DNA of 64,000 bases from Amantichitinum ursilacus (GCF_001294205.1 NZ_LAQT01000002.1:124001-188000), one strand, 5' to 3'. Positions 8,417 through 17,219 are shown, counted from the stretch's first letter. Notes: a model not told the origin generated them from the sequence alone. A program made the numbers and translations.

Positions 8417-9766
8417 ATGACCCTGAAAGCCCCTGAGCTATTGCTCCCCGCCGGCACGCTGGACAAGATGCGCGCCGCCTATGACTACGGCGCTGACGCC
8501 GTTTACGCTGGCCAGCCGCGTTACAGCCTGCGTGCGCGCAACAACGAATTCAAGCTGGAACAACTGCAACAAGGCATCGAAGAAGCGCACGCCCGCGGCA
8601 AGAAGCTGTTTGTGGCGTCCAACATCCTGCCGCACAACGCCAAGATCAAAACCTATCTGTCGGATATGGAACCGGTTATCGAAATGAAGCCGGATGCACT
8701 GATCATGGCCGACCCCGGCCTGATCATGATGGTGCGTGAGAAATGGCCCGAAGTGCCGGTGCATCTGTCGGTGCAGGCCAATACGGTGAACTACATGGGC
8801 GTCAAGTTCTGGCAGAAGCTGGGCCTGACCCGCATCATCCTGTCGCGCGAACTGTCGCTGGATGAAGTTGAAGAAATCCGCCAGCAATGCCCGGATATGG
8901 AAATCGAAGTGTTTGTGCACGGCGCGCTGTGCATTGCCTATTCGGGCCGCTGTTTGCTGTCGGGCTACTTTAACCACCGTGATCCCAACCAGGGCACCTG
9001 TACCAACGCCTGCCGCTGGGATTACAAGGTGCATGAAACCAAAGATGACGACGCCGGCGACGTGCAAGTCATCAAGTTTGATTTCAACAAGGCGCTGGAA
9101 GAAGCCAACCAGGCGTTCTCGGCCTGTGGCGACGTGCCGCGCCATCCGGAAGCCGACAAGGTTTATCTGATTGAAGAGGGCAACCGCCCCGGCGAAATGA
9201 TGCCGATCATGGAAGATGAACACGGCACCTACATCATGAACTCCAAAGATTTGCGCGCCGTGCAGCACGTGGAGCGCTTGGCGCAGATTGGTGTGGATTC
9301 GCTCAAGGTGGAAGGCCGCACCAAGTCGATGTATTACGTCGCGCGTACCGCGCAGGTGTATCGCCAGGCAATCGATGATGCAGTGGCGGGCCGGCCGTTT
9401 AATCCGGCGCTGCTGGCCGATCTGGATGGTCTGGCTAACCGCGGCTATACCGATGGCTTTTTGCAACGCCATCAAAGCCAGGAAACGCAGAACTACATCA
9501 AGGGCCATTCCGAATCCAAGCGCAGCCAGTTTGTGGGCGAAGTGGCCAGCATTCGCGACGGCTGGGCCGATATCGAAGTCAAAAACCACTTTGAAGTGGG
9601 CGACCAACTGGAAATCATCCATCCCAGCGGCAACCAGATCATCGATCTAACCTCGATGCGCGGCAAAGAAGGCGAGCCGGTGAAAGTGGCGGCAGGCAAT
9701 GGCGTCAAGGTGTCGATTCCGCTGGATGCGCGCTTTGAGAAGGCCCTGATTGCACGTCTGATGTAA
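8417..9766 (+). CDS. trhP: tRNA 5-hydroxyuridine modification protein TrhP (U32 peptidase family, YegQ)
   Basis: A 449-residue U32-family protein. The family was first annotated as collagenase-like peptidases; E. coli YegQ/TrhP is now known to be needed for prephenate-dependent 5-hydroxyuridine at tRNA position 34. The N-terminus LKAPELLLPAGTLDKMRAAY and DYGADAVYAG are family hallmarks. Four cysteines, C172, C179, C195 and C199 (in GALCIAYSGRC and GTCTNAC), form the conserved Fe-S or metal-binding set. Further on come NSKDLRAVQHVERL and SLKVEGRTKSMYY. The start at ATG 8417 fits this N-terminus better than an upstream in-frame start at 8396, which falls within the leader hairpin. It is monocistronic. 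Confidence 0.9.
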   Translation: MTLKAPELLLPAGTLDKMRAAYDYGADAVYAGQPRYSLRARNNEFKLEQLQQGIEEAHARGKKLFVASNILPHNAKIKTYLSDMEPVIEMKPDALIMADPGLIMMVREKWPEVPVHLSVQANTVNYMGVKFWQKLGLTRIILSRELSLDEVEEIRQQCPDMEIEVFVHGALCIAYSGRCLLSGYFNHRDPNQGTCTNACRWDYKVHETKDDDAGDVQVIKFDFNKALEEANQAFSACGDVPRHPEADKVYLIEEGNRPGEMMPIMEDEHGTYIMNSKDLRAVQHVERLAQIGVDSLKVEGRTKSMYYVARTAQVYRQAIDDAVAGRPFNPALLADLDGLANRGYTDGFLQRHQSQETQNYIKGHSESKRSQFVGEVASIRDGWADIEVKNHFEVGDQLEIIHPSGNQIIDLTSMRGKEGEPVKVAAGNGVKVSIPLDARFEKALIARLM

Positions 9767-9786
9767 ACAACCCTGGTATCACCCCG

Positions 9787-9811
9787 AACCCGGCCCTGCG
9801 CCGGGTTTTTT
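9787..9811 (+). terminator. Terminator of trhP
   Basis: AACCCGGC (9787-9794) and GCCGGGTT (9800-9807) with a 5-nt loop and a T-run. Confidence 0.85.
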
Positions 9812-9911
9812 ATGGCCGCGCGTTACAGCCCGCGCCACAGCCTTGCCCGCGGCGGTGACTGCATCGCGCGGGCGCTTTACACTTTGTGTCTGGGCCCCTC
9901 GGAGACACATC

Positions 9912-10628
9912 ATGACAAACAGAGCCCGCGACCCGCACGGCGCCGGTATCCAGAATGCAGAATGGTTTCGCCTGACTTATGGCAACAACGCCAGCGCGCA
10001 ATGCGAAGTCTGTGGCGATGAGCTGGTGCTGCGCGTCGCGCATCCGCCGCATACGGTGACGCACTTTGCGCATAAATCCGGCAGCCAATGCAGTTCGATT
10101 GAAAGCGCACGCCGACATTTTCTGGATCTGCCCCCCTCAGCCAAAGACCCGCAAAACGGCCGCCGCGTGCGCGAACATTTGCTGGCTAACCTGTACCCTA
10201 TTTATCTGAAGGCGTTTTCGATTTCGGGGCGCAAGCTGGCGTGGGGTGATTTCCAGCGCGCGATTATCGATGCGCAACAACGCGGGCTGTTTGATTACGC
10301 CGGGCTGCCGGTGCATTACTTGCCGTATTTGCTGCTGTGCATTTGTCCGCAGAAGTTTCACGACAAAACCACCTACGACACGCGCGATGCTTATTTTGTG
10401 TTGCAAAGCGGCCTGAAGCATTTTGACGATCTGTGGAACAAGCCGGACCAGGTGGCGCAAACGCTGTGGAAGGTGTCGCATATCGAACGCCACGCCACGC
10501 GCGATCCGCAAGGGCCAGGCGAGTTGTTTACTGAACTGGAAGCCATCGCCATCGATGACGCGCCGTTTTATATCCCGCCGTGGCTGGACAAGGCGCACGC
10601 CAAGCTGGCGCCCCATCTGGGGCTGTAA
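9912..10628 (+). CDS. Uncharacterised protein with CoiA-like N-terminal zinc ribbon
   Basis: A 238-residue cytosolic protein not recognised as a whole. Residues 31-60 contain CEVCGDELVL...HFAHKSGSQC: C31, C34, H51, H54 and C60 are spaced like the zinc ribbon found in front of the CoiA-like competence nuclease domain, where HFAH is characteristic. The rest (HFLDLPPSAKDP, then mostly helical with YLPYLLLCICPQKFHDK) shows no PD-(D/E)XK motif that I can identify. So it may be a nuclease-less derivative or an unrelated metal-binding protein. It is probably monocistronic, with its own start just after the trhP terminator; the ATG at 9912 was chosen because the longer frame opens inside the terminator region. 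The function is unknown. Confidence 0.65.
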   Translation: MTNRARDPHGAGIQNAEWFRLTYGNNASAQCEVCGDELVLRVAHPPHTVTHFAHKSGSQCSSIESARRHFLDLPPSAKDPQNGRRVREHLLANLYPIYLKAFSISGRKLAWGDFQRAIIDAQQRGLFDYAGLPVHYLPYLLLCICPQKFHDKTTYDTRDAYFVLQSGLKHFDDLWNKPDQVAQTLWKVSHIERHATRDPQGPGELFTELEAIAIDDAPFYIPPWLDKAHAKLAPHLGL

Positions 10629-10756
10629 CCTCGGCCGGCTTTGCCGGTGTTGTCGTCTATCGCACCTTTGCCCGTATCAACACCTCTGCGCGCTGGCCCC
10701 GTATCGGGATCAGCGCGTAGCCTTGCGCGGTGCCAAAAACAAAAAAGGGGTATGCA

Positions 10757-11746
10757 ATGAACCGTCCCGTACGACTGGGGTTGATCGGCTGTGGCGTGGC
10801 TGCGCGCGAGCTGCATTGGCCCGCCTTGCAACATTGCACCGCGGATATCGAGCTGGTAGCAGTGTGCAATCGCACCGCGCAAAAGGCGCAACACTTTGCC
10901 GCGATGGCTGGCGGCGTTGACTGGTATACCGATATCGCCGATTTGCTGGCACGGCCGGATATCGACGCGGTGGATATCGTGCTGCCCGCTACGGACAACC
11001 TTGGCGCCACCCGCATGGCGCTGGCGGCGGGCAAGCATATCCTCGTGGAAAAACCGCTGGCACCCGATGCCGACCAGGCCGCTGAGATGCTGGCGCTGGC
11101 GGCGCAATATCCGCAATACGTGTGCATGGTGGCGGAAAACTTCCGCTATGCCAGCGCGTTTAGCCGCATCCAGGCGTGGCTGGCCAGCGGCCGTGCGGGT
11201 GCGGTGTATGCGCTGAACTGGAACGCGCTAATGTCGATGCAGCCGGATAATCGCTATCTGGTGAGCGGTTGGCGTTCCGGCCAGGAATTCCCCGGCGGCT
11301 TGTTGCTGGACGCGGGCGTGCATTACGTGGCCGTGGCGCGCGATCTGCTGGGCGATGTCGTGCGCGCCACGCTGAGCCCGACGCAAACCAATCCGCAACT
11401 GGGCCGCTACGATGGCGGCGCGCTGACACTGCAAAGCGCGGCCGGCGCGACGGCGCAAATCAACCTGTATTTTTCTTCGCACACGCATCAGCAATGGCAA
11501 TTGACCGTGCTGGCGGAAAACGGCGCAGCCACCTATGACGGCCGCACGCTGGTGCTGCAAGACCCGAGCGGCCAAACGCGCTGGGAACGTGACGATGACG
11601 ACGGATATATGGCGGAATTCCGCGCCTTTGCTCACGCCATCCGCATCCAGCGCGCGCCGCGCAGTGACTTTGAACAAGCGTGGCGCGATATGCAGATTCT
11701 GACGGGCACGCTGGCGCAGCCGTGCACGTGGATTGATTTCGCTTAG
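10757..11746 (+). CDS. Gfo/Idh/MocA family NAD(P)-dependent oxidoreductase
   Basis: A 329-residue dinucleotide-dependent dehydrogenase. The N-terminal RLGLIGCGVAARELHWPAL is the Rossmann loop, and ILVEKPLA contains the EKP motif shared by glucose-fructose oxidoreductase and inositol dehydrogenase relatives. GGLLLDAGVHYV corresponds to the segment carrying the catalytic-site histidine. Substrates in this family are sugars, inositols or related polyols; nothing nearby narrows it. The start at ATG 10757 follows AAAAAAGGGG. It converges with the TetR-type gene: the two stop codons overlap at 11743-11746. Confidence 0.85.
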   Translation: MNRPVRLGLIGCGVAARELHWPALQHCTADIELVAVCNRTAQKAQHFAAMAGGVDWYTDIADLLARPDIDAVDIVLPATDNLGATRMALAAGKHILVEKPLAPDADQAAEMLALAAQYPQYVCMVAENFRYASAFSRIQAWLASGRAGAVYALNWNALMSMQPDNRYLVSGWRSGQEFPGGLLLDAGVHYVAVARDLLGDVVRATLSPTQTNPQLGRYDGGALTLQSAAGATAQINLYFSSHTHQQWQLTVLAENGAATYDGRTLVLQDPSGQTRWERDDDDGYMAEFRAFAHAIRIQRAPRSDFEQAWRDMQILTGTLAQPCTWIDFA

Positions 11747-12342
11747 GGCTGGGGTGGCGCGGCGTGGGCCAGCGCGCTGAGCTGCTGGCGCACGGTGGCG
11801 ATGAACTCATCGGACAGCGCGTGCTCACCGCCCATGGCGCGCGCCATGGCCAACGCGCCCACTAGCGCGCTCTGAATCAGCATGCCGCGCGCACGGCGTT
11901 GCTCGGGTGACAACTCGGGCGGCAACAGCGCTTGCAACGTATTCAGATTGGCTTCCACTTGCGCTGCATACGCCGCTCGCGTGGGCGCGCCGCAACGGCC
12001 CACATCCGCCGCCAGCGCCGTCACCGCGCAACCGCTGGCGGGGCCATCCCGGTGTTCCGCATTCAGATAGCCCGCGACCAGATCTTCCATCGTCACGTCC
12101 GGCCGCGCCGCCAGCTTTTGCCGCAGCGCCTCGCCACCATTGCGCAGCGCGGAAGTTACCGCCTCGTCCACCAGCGCCTCACGCGATGCAAAGTGTTTAT
12201 AAAAGCCGCCGTGGGTAAGGCCGGCCTGCCGCATTAAATCCGCCACGCTCAGGCCATCCACGCCCACTTCGCGAAAGCGGGCGGCGGCCGTTTGCACAAT
12301 ACGTTCGTGCGTGGCGGCTTTGTCGGCGCGTGATGTGCCCAT
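11743..12342 (-). CDS. TetR/AcrR family transcriptional regulator
   Basis: A 199-residue repressor. The N-terminal DNA-binding domain reads THERIVQTAAARFREVG then SVADLMRQAGLTHGGFYKHF, a textbook TetR helix-turn-helix. The C-terminal ligand-binding domain is of the NemR/AcrR-like (TetR_C) kind with GCAVTALAADVGR. The start at 12342 follows AAAGGA; a longer in-frame start at 12432 would run through the operator. It is divergent from the SDR gene at 12535, which is its most likely target. The shared 192-bp region has a 7-bp inverted repeat suited to autoregulation. Confidence 0.88.
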   Translation of the reverse strand: MGTSRADKAATHERIVQTAAARFREVGVDGLSVADLMRQAGLTHGGFYKHFASREALVDEAVTSALRNGGEALRQKLAARPDVTMEDLVAGYLNAEHRDGPASGCAVTALAADVGRCGAPTRAAYAAQVEANLNTLQALLPPELSPEQRRARGMLIQSALVGALAMARAMGGEHALSDEFIATVRQQLSALAHAAPPQP

Positions 12343-12381
12343 AAGGTGTCCTTTGCGTGGATGTGGCTGGCAATGCGCCGC

Positions 12382-12454
12382 AGTATCCGCTCGTCTGCTT
12401 GCCACTGTCAAATTGTAGATTGTGTTTGACATCCTGATGGGTCGCCATTAACTT
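12382..12454. promoter_or_regulatory. Divergent promoters with TetR-type operator overlapping both -35 boxes
   Basis: An inverted repeat, TGTCAAA (12406-12412) and TTTGACA (12425-12431), lies between the tetR-like and SDR genes. Its right arm gives TTGACA (12426-12431) for the plus strand, followed 17 bp later by TAACTT. Its left arm read on the minus strand gives TTGACA (12411-12406), followed 18 bp later by GATACT (12387-12382). A repressor bound to the dyad would cover both -35 elements. Confidence 0.6.
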
Positions 12455-12534
12455 GCTCGTCAGATGACGGTCATCATCCTGATTGGCCCGAGACGCTAAA
12501 CCAACGCAAAACGCATCGCAAAAGGAGCAACCCC

Positions 12535-13326
12535 ATGGCTACCCAACAAGGCACAGCACTGATCACCGGCGCATCCACAGGCATTGGCGCCACTTACGCC
12601 CACCGACTGGCGCATCGCGGCCACGATCTGATTCTGGTGGCGCGCAACGAAGCCAAACTGCAAGCGCTGGCGCGGCAACTGGCCACCGAAACCGGCGTGA
12701 ATGTGCGCATTGTGGTGGCGGATCTGACCCAGCCCGCCGATACCGCCAAGGTGGAACAGATTCTGGCCACCGATCCGGCCATCAGCGTGCTGGTTAACAA
12801 CGCAGGTACGGCCACGCTGGAACCGCTGAAAGCGGCCGATGTGCACAAGCTGGAAGCCGAAATCACGCTGAACATCACCGCGCCTACGCGCTTGTCGCAC
12901 GCGGTGCTGCCGGGTCTGCTTGCCCGTGGCCACGGTGCGATTATCAATATCGCCTCGGTGATGTCACAGATGGTGCAGCCGGGCAACACGGTATACGGCG
13001 GCACCAAGGCGTACCTGCTGCATTTCAGCCAGGCGCTGGCGAAAGAAGTGGAGGGCACCGGCGTGCAGATCCAGGCCGTGCTGCCGGGTGCCACGCGCAC
13101 CGAAATCTGGAGCAAAGGCACCACGCCGCTGGACGCCTTGCCGCCCGAAATCGTGATGGAAGTGGATGATCTGGTCGACGCCGCGCTGGTGGGCTTTGAT
13201 CAAAAAGAATTGGTGACGATTCCGTCGCTGCCCGATGCGGGCGATTGGCAGCGCTTGCTGGATGCGCGCAACGCGCTGCTGCCCAATCTGTCGCGTAACA
13301 AGCCGGCCGCTCGCTATACCCCTTGA
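12535..13326 (+). CDS. Short-chain dehydrogenase/reductase
   Basis: A 263-residue classical SDR. TGASTGIG (residues 11-18) is the cofactor loop, NNAG is at 88-91, and the catalytic set is S141, Y154 and K158 in YGGTK. Arg37 after the second beta strand (VARNEAKL) suggests NADP(H) preference. AGGAG precedes the ATG at 12535. The substrate is unknown. Pairing with a divergent TetR regulator suggests that a small molecule, perhaps a reactive carbonyl compound, induces the gene; that is inference. It ends at a bidirectional terminator shared with the convergent chemoreceptor gene. Confidence 0.9.
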   Translation: MATQQGTALITGASTGIGATYAHRLAHRGHDLILVARNEAKLQALARQLATETGVNVRIVVADLTQPADTAKVEQILATDPAISVLVNNAGTATLEPLKAADVHKLEAEITLNITAPTRLSHAVLPGLLARGHGAIINIASVMSQMVQPGNTVYGGTKAYLLHFSQALAKEVEGTGVQIQAVLPGATRTEIWSKGTTPLDALPPEIVMEVDDLVDAALVGFDQKELVTIPSLPDAGDWQRLLDARNALLPNLSRNKPAARYTP

Positions 13327-13341
13327 TCGCTTAAGGCATAA

Positions 13342-13378
13342 AAAAACACCGCCCGGTCCGGCCCGTGGCGGTGTTTTT
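13342..13378. terminator. Bidirectional terminator between SDR gene and chemoreceptor gene
   Basis: AAAAACACCGCC (13342-13353) and GGCGGTGTTTTT (13367-13378) form a 12-bp stem with A- and T-runs on both sides, serving the two convergent genes. Confidence 0.92.
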
Positions 13379-13405
13379 GTTGGCGCTTGCAATGCGGAAG
13401 CGGAG

Positions 13406-15019
13406 TTACACGCGATAGCGTTCCACTTCGCGTTGCATTTCGCCAGCCAGCATATGCAGTTGCTGCGCTGAACTGGCCGTGGTGCGCGCCGAGGCGCTGT
13501 TTTCTTCCGACATCTGCGCAATGCGTTCCACCAGTTGCGCGATATTGTTGCTGGCCGCGCTTTGCTCGCTGATGGCGGTGCTGATGTCGTCCACGCGGTC
13601 GGCCATATCGGTTGCACCATGACGGATATCAACAATCGCCGCACCCGCGCCACGTGCCTGGCTCACGCCGTCTTCCATCTGGTTAACCACGGCCTGCATG
13701 CTGTTGACCGCGCGCACCGCGCCTTCCTGAATCGAGCCCACGGTGGCGGAGATTTCCTGCGTGGACGAGGAGGTGCGTTCGGCCAGTTTGCGCACTTCAT
13801 CGGCCACGACGGCAAAGCCGCGGCCTTGCTCACCGGCGCGTGCGGCTTCAATCGCGGCGTTCAGCGCCAACAGGTTGGTTTGATCGGCGATTTCCTTGAT
13901 CACCTTCACTACGGCGTTGATCTGCGCGCTCATGTTCTGCAGATCCGAGATCTGGCCCGCAGCCGAACGCACGGTGTCGGCGATGCCTTCGATCTTGTTG
14001 ACCGTCGATTCGATCACTTGCGAGCCGGTTTGCGCCAGCTTGCCCGATTCGCGCGACAAGGTATTGGCTTCGTTGGCCCGGTCAGACACGTGATTGATGC
14101 TGACGGTCACTTCTTCCACTGTCGCGGCCATGCTGCTGGCGGCTTCGCTGGTGTGGCCGGCGTTTTGCGACATCTCGGCGGCGGCGCGCGACATATCGGT
14201 GGCTGCGGCAGACACCTGGCGGATTTGCGCGCTGACGCCACGGAAGCTGTTTTGCAGGTTTTCCAGCAACAGGTTGAACGATTTGACCGTGGCGCCGATT
14301 TCATCGTTGCGGCCCACCGGCGCACGCAAGGTAAAGTCGAGATTGCGACCCACATCGCTGACCACTTTCTGCATGGCATTCAATGGCTTGCGTATGGCGG
14401 TGACGGTAATCGAACCAAAGATGATCAGCGCCAGGCTGGCCAGCAATGCAATGCCGATAAACACCAGCCGCGATTGCTGTTGCTGTCGCACCATATCGTC
14501 CCGGCTGACCTTGGCCATCTTCACGTTGTAATCGCGTAATGCGGTCAGCGCTTTTTCGGTGGTGGTGGCCAGATCCACGCCCTGGCCATTGGCCAGCATC
14601 ACGGCCGTGGCCATATCGCCCTGGTCGGTGGCTTTCATCACCTTGTCCAGCAGGCCATGCAGCGCGGCCAGTTGGGTGGAAAAATTCTCGTAATTGGCTT
14701 TGTCGGTGGCATCGAGGAAAGTCTCGGTGTACTTCTTGCTCGTGTCATCAATCTGCTTGCGCAGTTGCGCCACTTGTTTGATGCCGGCGGTGCGCGCATC
14801 GGGGTTTTGTTCAAGCAGTAATCGTTCAACCACGATCTGCTCGACCTTGTAATCATTGTTAAGCGCGCTTGCCAGGACAATGCCGTCAACATTGTTGTTC
14901 ATTAGATCATCCAGGCTGGCCGCTTCGCGCTGAAACTGCACGATGCCTACCACGGAGATGACCGCCAGCGCGGCAATAGCGGCGACGATCATCGCCACCA
15001 GACGTTGTCCGATACTCAT
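13406..15019 (-). CDS. Methyl-accepting chemotaxis protein
   Basis: A 537-residue inner-membrane chemoreceptor. Membrane segment 1 is at about 8-29 and segment 2 at about 184-206. Between them is a periplasmic helical bundle of about 150 residues of the 4HB_MCP type ([17 protein letters not shown]). A HAMP domain follows ([20 protein letters not shown]), then a long coiled-coil cytoplasmic domain. The signalling hairpin tip, [20 protein letters not shown] and [13 protein letters not shown], is intact. There is no C-terminal NWETF-like pentapeptide, so methylation would rely on other receptors' tethering. The start at 15019 (GGGAG upstream) places the first membrane helix at the N-terminus. 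No che or flagellar gene is nearby; ligand unknown. Confidence 0.93.
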   Translation of the reverse strand: MSIGQRLVAMIVAAIAALAVISVVGIVQFQREAASLDDLMNNNVDGIVLASALNNDYKVEQIVVERLLLEQNPDARTAGIKQVAQLRKQIDDTSKKYTETFLDATDKANYENFSTQLAALHGLLDKVMKATDQGDMATAVMLANGQGVDLATTTEKALTALRDYNVKMAKVSRDDMVRQQQQSRLVFIGIALLASLALIIFGSITVTAIRKPLNAMQKVVSDVGRNLDFTLRAPVGRNDEIGATVKSFNLLLENLQNSFRGVSAQIRQVSAAATDMSRAAAEMSQNAGHTSEAASSMAATVEEVTVSINHVSDRANEANTLSRESGKLAQTGSQVIESTVNKIEGIADTVRSAAGQISDLQNMSAQINAVVKVIKEIADQTNLLALNAAIEAARAGEQGRGFAVVADEVRKLAERTSSSTQEISATVGSIQEGAVRAVNSMQAVVNQMEDGVSQARGAGAAIVDIRHGATDMADRVDDISTAISEQSAASNNIAQLVERIAQMSEENSASARTTASSAQQLHMLAGEMQREVERYRV

Positions 15020-15410
15020 GCAAAGCTCCCTCGAGTTCCATTTACTTACGGCGTGTGCCGCGTTTGTGCGAGTGTGGTCTCGCTTATCCGTGCCCGGCCT
15101 TATGTATTTTTGTAGTGCAACGGCCGGTGTTTCAATATAAGCCAGTTCTACTGTAGCGCCGGTTGCGACCGCACAAATGGCAGATCGCAGACGACGCAAA
15201 TGCAACATATCAGTACATGGCCGACACCAAACGTTGATGTCCGCCCGCTGCCAAGTCCTCTGTCATCATATGTAATCAATACAGCAAGACCGGCGCTTGC
15301 CTTACCTTACAGGCGCAAAGCATCGTGAAGCAGGCTCGCCAGACTGACAAGCCTGGGTTTAACCTTAGCGCGGCGGGCAAACTACGACGGCCCGACTCAG
15401 GAGCAAGGCA
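15020..15410. other. Intergenic region between divergent chemoreceptor and pssA genes
   Basis: 391 bp without a convincing gene. Apart from the candidate sigma-28 promoter, no clear sigma-70 promoter for pssA was found. AGGAG at 15399-15403 serves the TTG start of pssA. Confidence 0.5.
15084..15110 (-). promoter_or_regulatory. Candidate sigma-28 (FliA) promoter of the chemoreceptor gene
   Basis: On the minus strand AAAA, 15 nt, ACGGATAA matches TAAA-N15-GCCGATAA at 9 of 12 positions, and lies about 65 bp upstream of the start codon. FliA control is usual for orphan chemoreceptor genes. Confidence 0.4.
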
Positions 15411-16034
15411 TTGGAAAAACAATACAAACATTTCTCGATGATCCGCACGTTTCATCTGGCCGACTGGATTACGTTGGCGAACGCGTTGTGTGGCGTGGGC
15501 GCGGTGTTTTCGGTGATGACGTGGTTACAACAAGGCGTGGCGGTACATTTGCTGATTGCCTGCGCCTTGCTGCCGCTGGCGCTGGTGTTCGATATTGCCG
15601 ACGGCCATGTCGCGCGCTTCCGGCATGCGCAATCGGCACTGGGCCGCGAACTGGATTCGCTGGCCGACGTGATTTCGTTTGGTGTGGCCCCGGCCGCCAT
15701 CGCCTATGGCATGGGCATGGATGGTTTCTGGGATCGCATCGCGCTGGGTTATTTTGTGGCGTGCGGCGTGAGCCGGCTGGCGCGCTATAACGTGACCGCC
15801 GAATCGCTGAAAGGCGAGAGCGGCAAGGTTAAATATTACGAAGGCACGCCGATCCCGACGTCGCTGATCCTGGTGCTGGTGATGGCGATTGCCGCCTGGC
15901 AAGGCGCAATCGGCCCGCTGCTGTGGTTGGGCAGCATCGAAATCGGCCCGGGTTTTCTGCACCCGCTGGTGTTGATGTTTGCCTTGTCGGGCTCGCTGAT
16001 GATTAGCCGCACGTTGCATATTCCCAAGCCTTGA
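15411..16034 (+). CDS. pssA: CDP-diacylglycerol-serine O-phosphatidyltransferase (phosphatidylserine synthase, type II)
   Basis: A 207-residue integral membrane enzyme of the CDP-alcohol phosphatidyltransferase family. The full catalytic signature is present: D61-x2-D64-G65-x2-A68-R69-x8-G78-x3-D82-x3-D86, in DIADGHVARF and GRELDSLAD. NALCGVGAVFSV at the N-terminus and YYEGTPIPTSLILVLV are typical of PssA rather than PgsA. The product is converted to phosphatidylethanolamine. The start is probably TTG at 15411, because AGGAG lies 7 bp upstream; the first ATG (15438) has no ribosome-binding site. Confidence 0.9.
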   Translation: MEKQYKHFSMIRTFHLADWITLANALCGVGAVFSVMTWLQQGVAVHLLIACALLPLALVFDIADGHVARFRHAQSALGRELDSLADVISFGVAPAAIAYGMGMDGFWDRIALGYFVACGVSRLARYNVTAESLKGESGKVKYYEGTPIPTSLILVLVMAIAAWQGAIGPLLWLGSIEIGPGFLHPLVLMFALSGSLMISRTLHIPKP

Positions 16035-16058
16035 GTCGAACGTGTTGCAGATTTCCAG

Positions 16059-16090
16059 GAGGCGGGCTGCGGTCCGCCTCTTGTCATTGC
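16059..16090 (+). terminator. Probable terminator of pssA
   Basis: GAGGCGG (16059-16065) and CCGCCTC (16074-16080) with an 8-nt loop, followed by a weak T-rich stretch, TTGTCATT. Confidence 0.5.
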
Positions 16091-16174
16091 CGGGTGTCTG
16101 ATCGCGTTGCCGGGCTGGCCTTGCCGGGCCGGTTTGCTGGTGCGCCTGGCCTATCCGCTTGAATTTGCTGCGAA

Positions 16175-16203
16175 TGCACAGCATCTCATCCCACTGTTAT
16201 AAT
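16175..16203 (+). promoter_or_regulatory. Sigma-70 promoter of the FmdB-like gene
   Basis: TGCACA (16175-16180), a 17-bp spacer, then a perfect TATAAT (16198-16203), about 25 bp before the start codon. Confidence 0.65.
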
Positions 16204-16227
16204 CACTGCCTTTCGTGGGAGACCTCC

Positions 16228-16464
16228 ATGCCTATTTACGCTTATCGCTGCGCCGCCTGTGGCCATCAGAACGACCATATGCAGAAGATGGCAGATCCGG
16301 TGCTGACCGAATGCCCGGTGTGTCATGCCGATGCGTATCAAAAACAAGTGACGGCCGCTGGCTTTCAGTTGAAGGGCACCGGTTGGTATGCCACTGATTT
16401 TAAAGGCGGAAGCGGCGGCACTGCGGTGGCTGCGCCGTCGACCACCAGCAGTGCAGACGCCTGA
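16228..16464 (+). CDS. FmdB family zinc-ribbon regulatory protein
   Basis: A 78-residue protein opening MPIYAYRCAACGH, with a CxxC pair at C8/C11 and a second at C29/C32 in ECPVC, the FmdB-type zinc ribbon. The C-terminal third, with GTGWYATDF and then Gly/Ser/Ala-rich sequence, is also family-typical. FmdB was named as a putative regulator of a methylotroph formamidase gene, but its molecular role is not established. It lies just upstream of the DUF502 gene and aspS, an arrangement common in beta- and gammaproteobacteria. Confidence 0.92.
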   Translation: MPIYAYRCAACGHQNDHMQKMADPVLTECPVCHADAYQKQVTAAGFQLKGTGWYATDFKGGSGGTAVAAPSTTSSADA

Positions 16465-16538
16465 TCCGCTGGCGCTGCGCGTGTGGTGGCCACTTGATTA
16501 CCCATTCACCAAAGCTGGCACGAGGTTAGAGCCGTTAC

Positions 16539-17219
16539 ATGGCGAGTATGAAGAAATATCTGTTAACGGGTTTGCTGGTGTGGGTGCCGCTGGGTATCAC
16601 GCTGTGGGTATTGCAGTTGATCATTGGCACCATGGATCAGCTGGGCGCTTTTGTACCCACGCCGTGGCGGCCTGATTACTGGTTGTTGCGTTTTGTATCG
16701 CCGTACGCGCCTTTTTTGAACGACGCGCACCATATCCCTGGTTTTGGCGTGGTGCTGACGGTGTTCGTGGTGTTGTTTACCGGCATGGTGGCCACTAATG
16801 TGCTGGGCCGGCGCTTGCTGCGCCTGGGCGAGCATGTACTTAACCGCATTCCGATCGTGCGTTCGATTTATTCGAGCGTCAAACAAGTGTCCGATACCGT
16901 GTTCAGCGATTCGGGCCAGGCGTTTCGCCAGGCGCTGCTGGTGCAGTTTCCGCATCAGGGCACTTGGGCGGTGGGTTTCATGACCGGCGTGCCCGGCGGT
17001 GAGATCGCCGAAAAACTCGATGCCGAACTGGTGTCGGTGTTTGTGCCGACCACGCCGAACCCCACGTCGGGGTTTCTGTTCATGGCGCGGCGCAGTGATA
17101 TACGTGAACTCGATATGAGCGTGGACGAAGCGCTCAAATATGTCATTTCGATGGGGGTGGTGGTGCCGGCCAACCGCGCAGTGCCCGCCCCACAGATTGT
17201 GTTGCCCGATACGCTGTAA
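16539..17219 (+). CDS. DUF502 family membrane protein
   Basis: A 226-residue protein with two strong membrane helices, KKYLLTGLLVWVPLGITLWVLQ and, after a short loop, GFGVVLTVFVVLFTGMVATNVLG (each written here only as landmarks). These are followed by the DUF502 core: IPIVRSIYSSVKQV, FPHQGTWAVGFMTG and VFVPTTPNPTSGFL. The function is not established. The ATG at 16539 or the one at 16548 (MKKYL) may be the true start. Its position between fmdB-like and aspS is conserved in many proteobacteria, and the 69-bp gap to aspS has no terminator, so they may be co-transcribed. Confidence 0.88.
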   Translation: MASMKKYLLTGLLVWVPLGITLWVLQLIIGTMDQLGAFVPTPWRPDYWLLRFVSPYAPFLNDAHHIPGFGVVLTVFVVLFTGMVATNVLGRRLLRLGEHVLNRIPIVRSIYSSVKQVSDTVFSDSGQAFRQALLVQFPHQGTWAVGFMTGVPGGEIAEKLDAELVSVFVPTTPNPTSGFLFMARRSDIRELDMSVDEALKYVISMGVVVPANRAVPAPQIVLPDTL

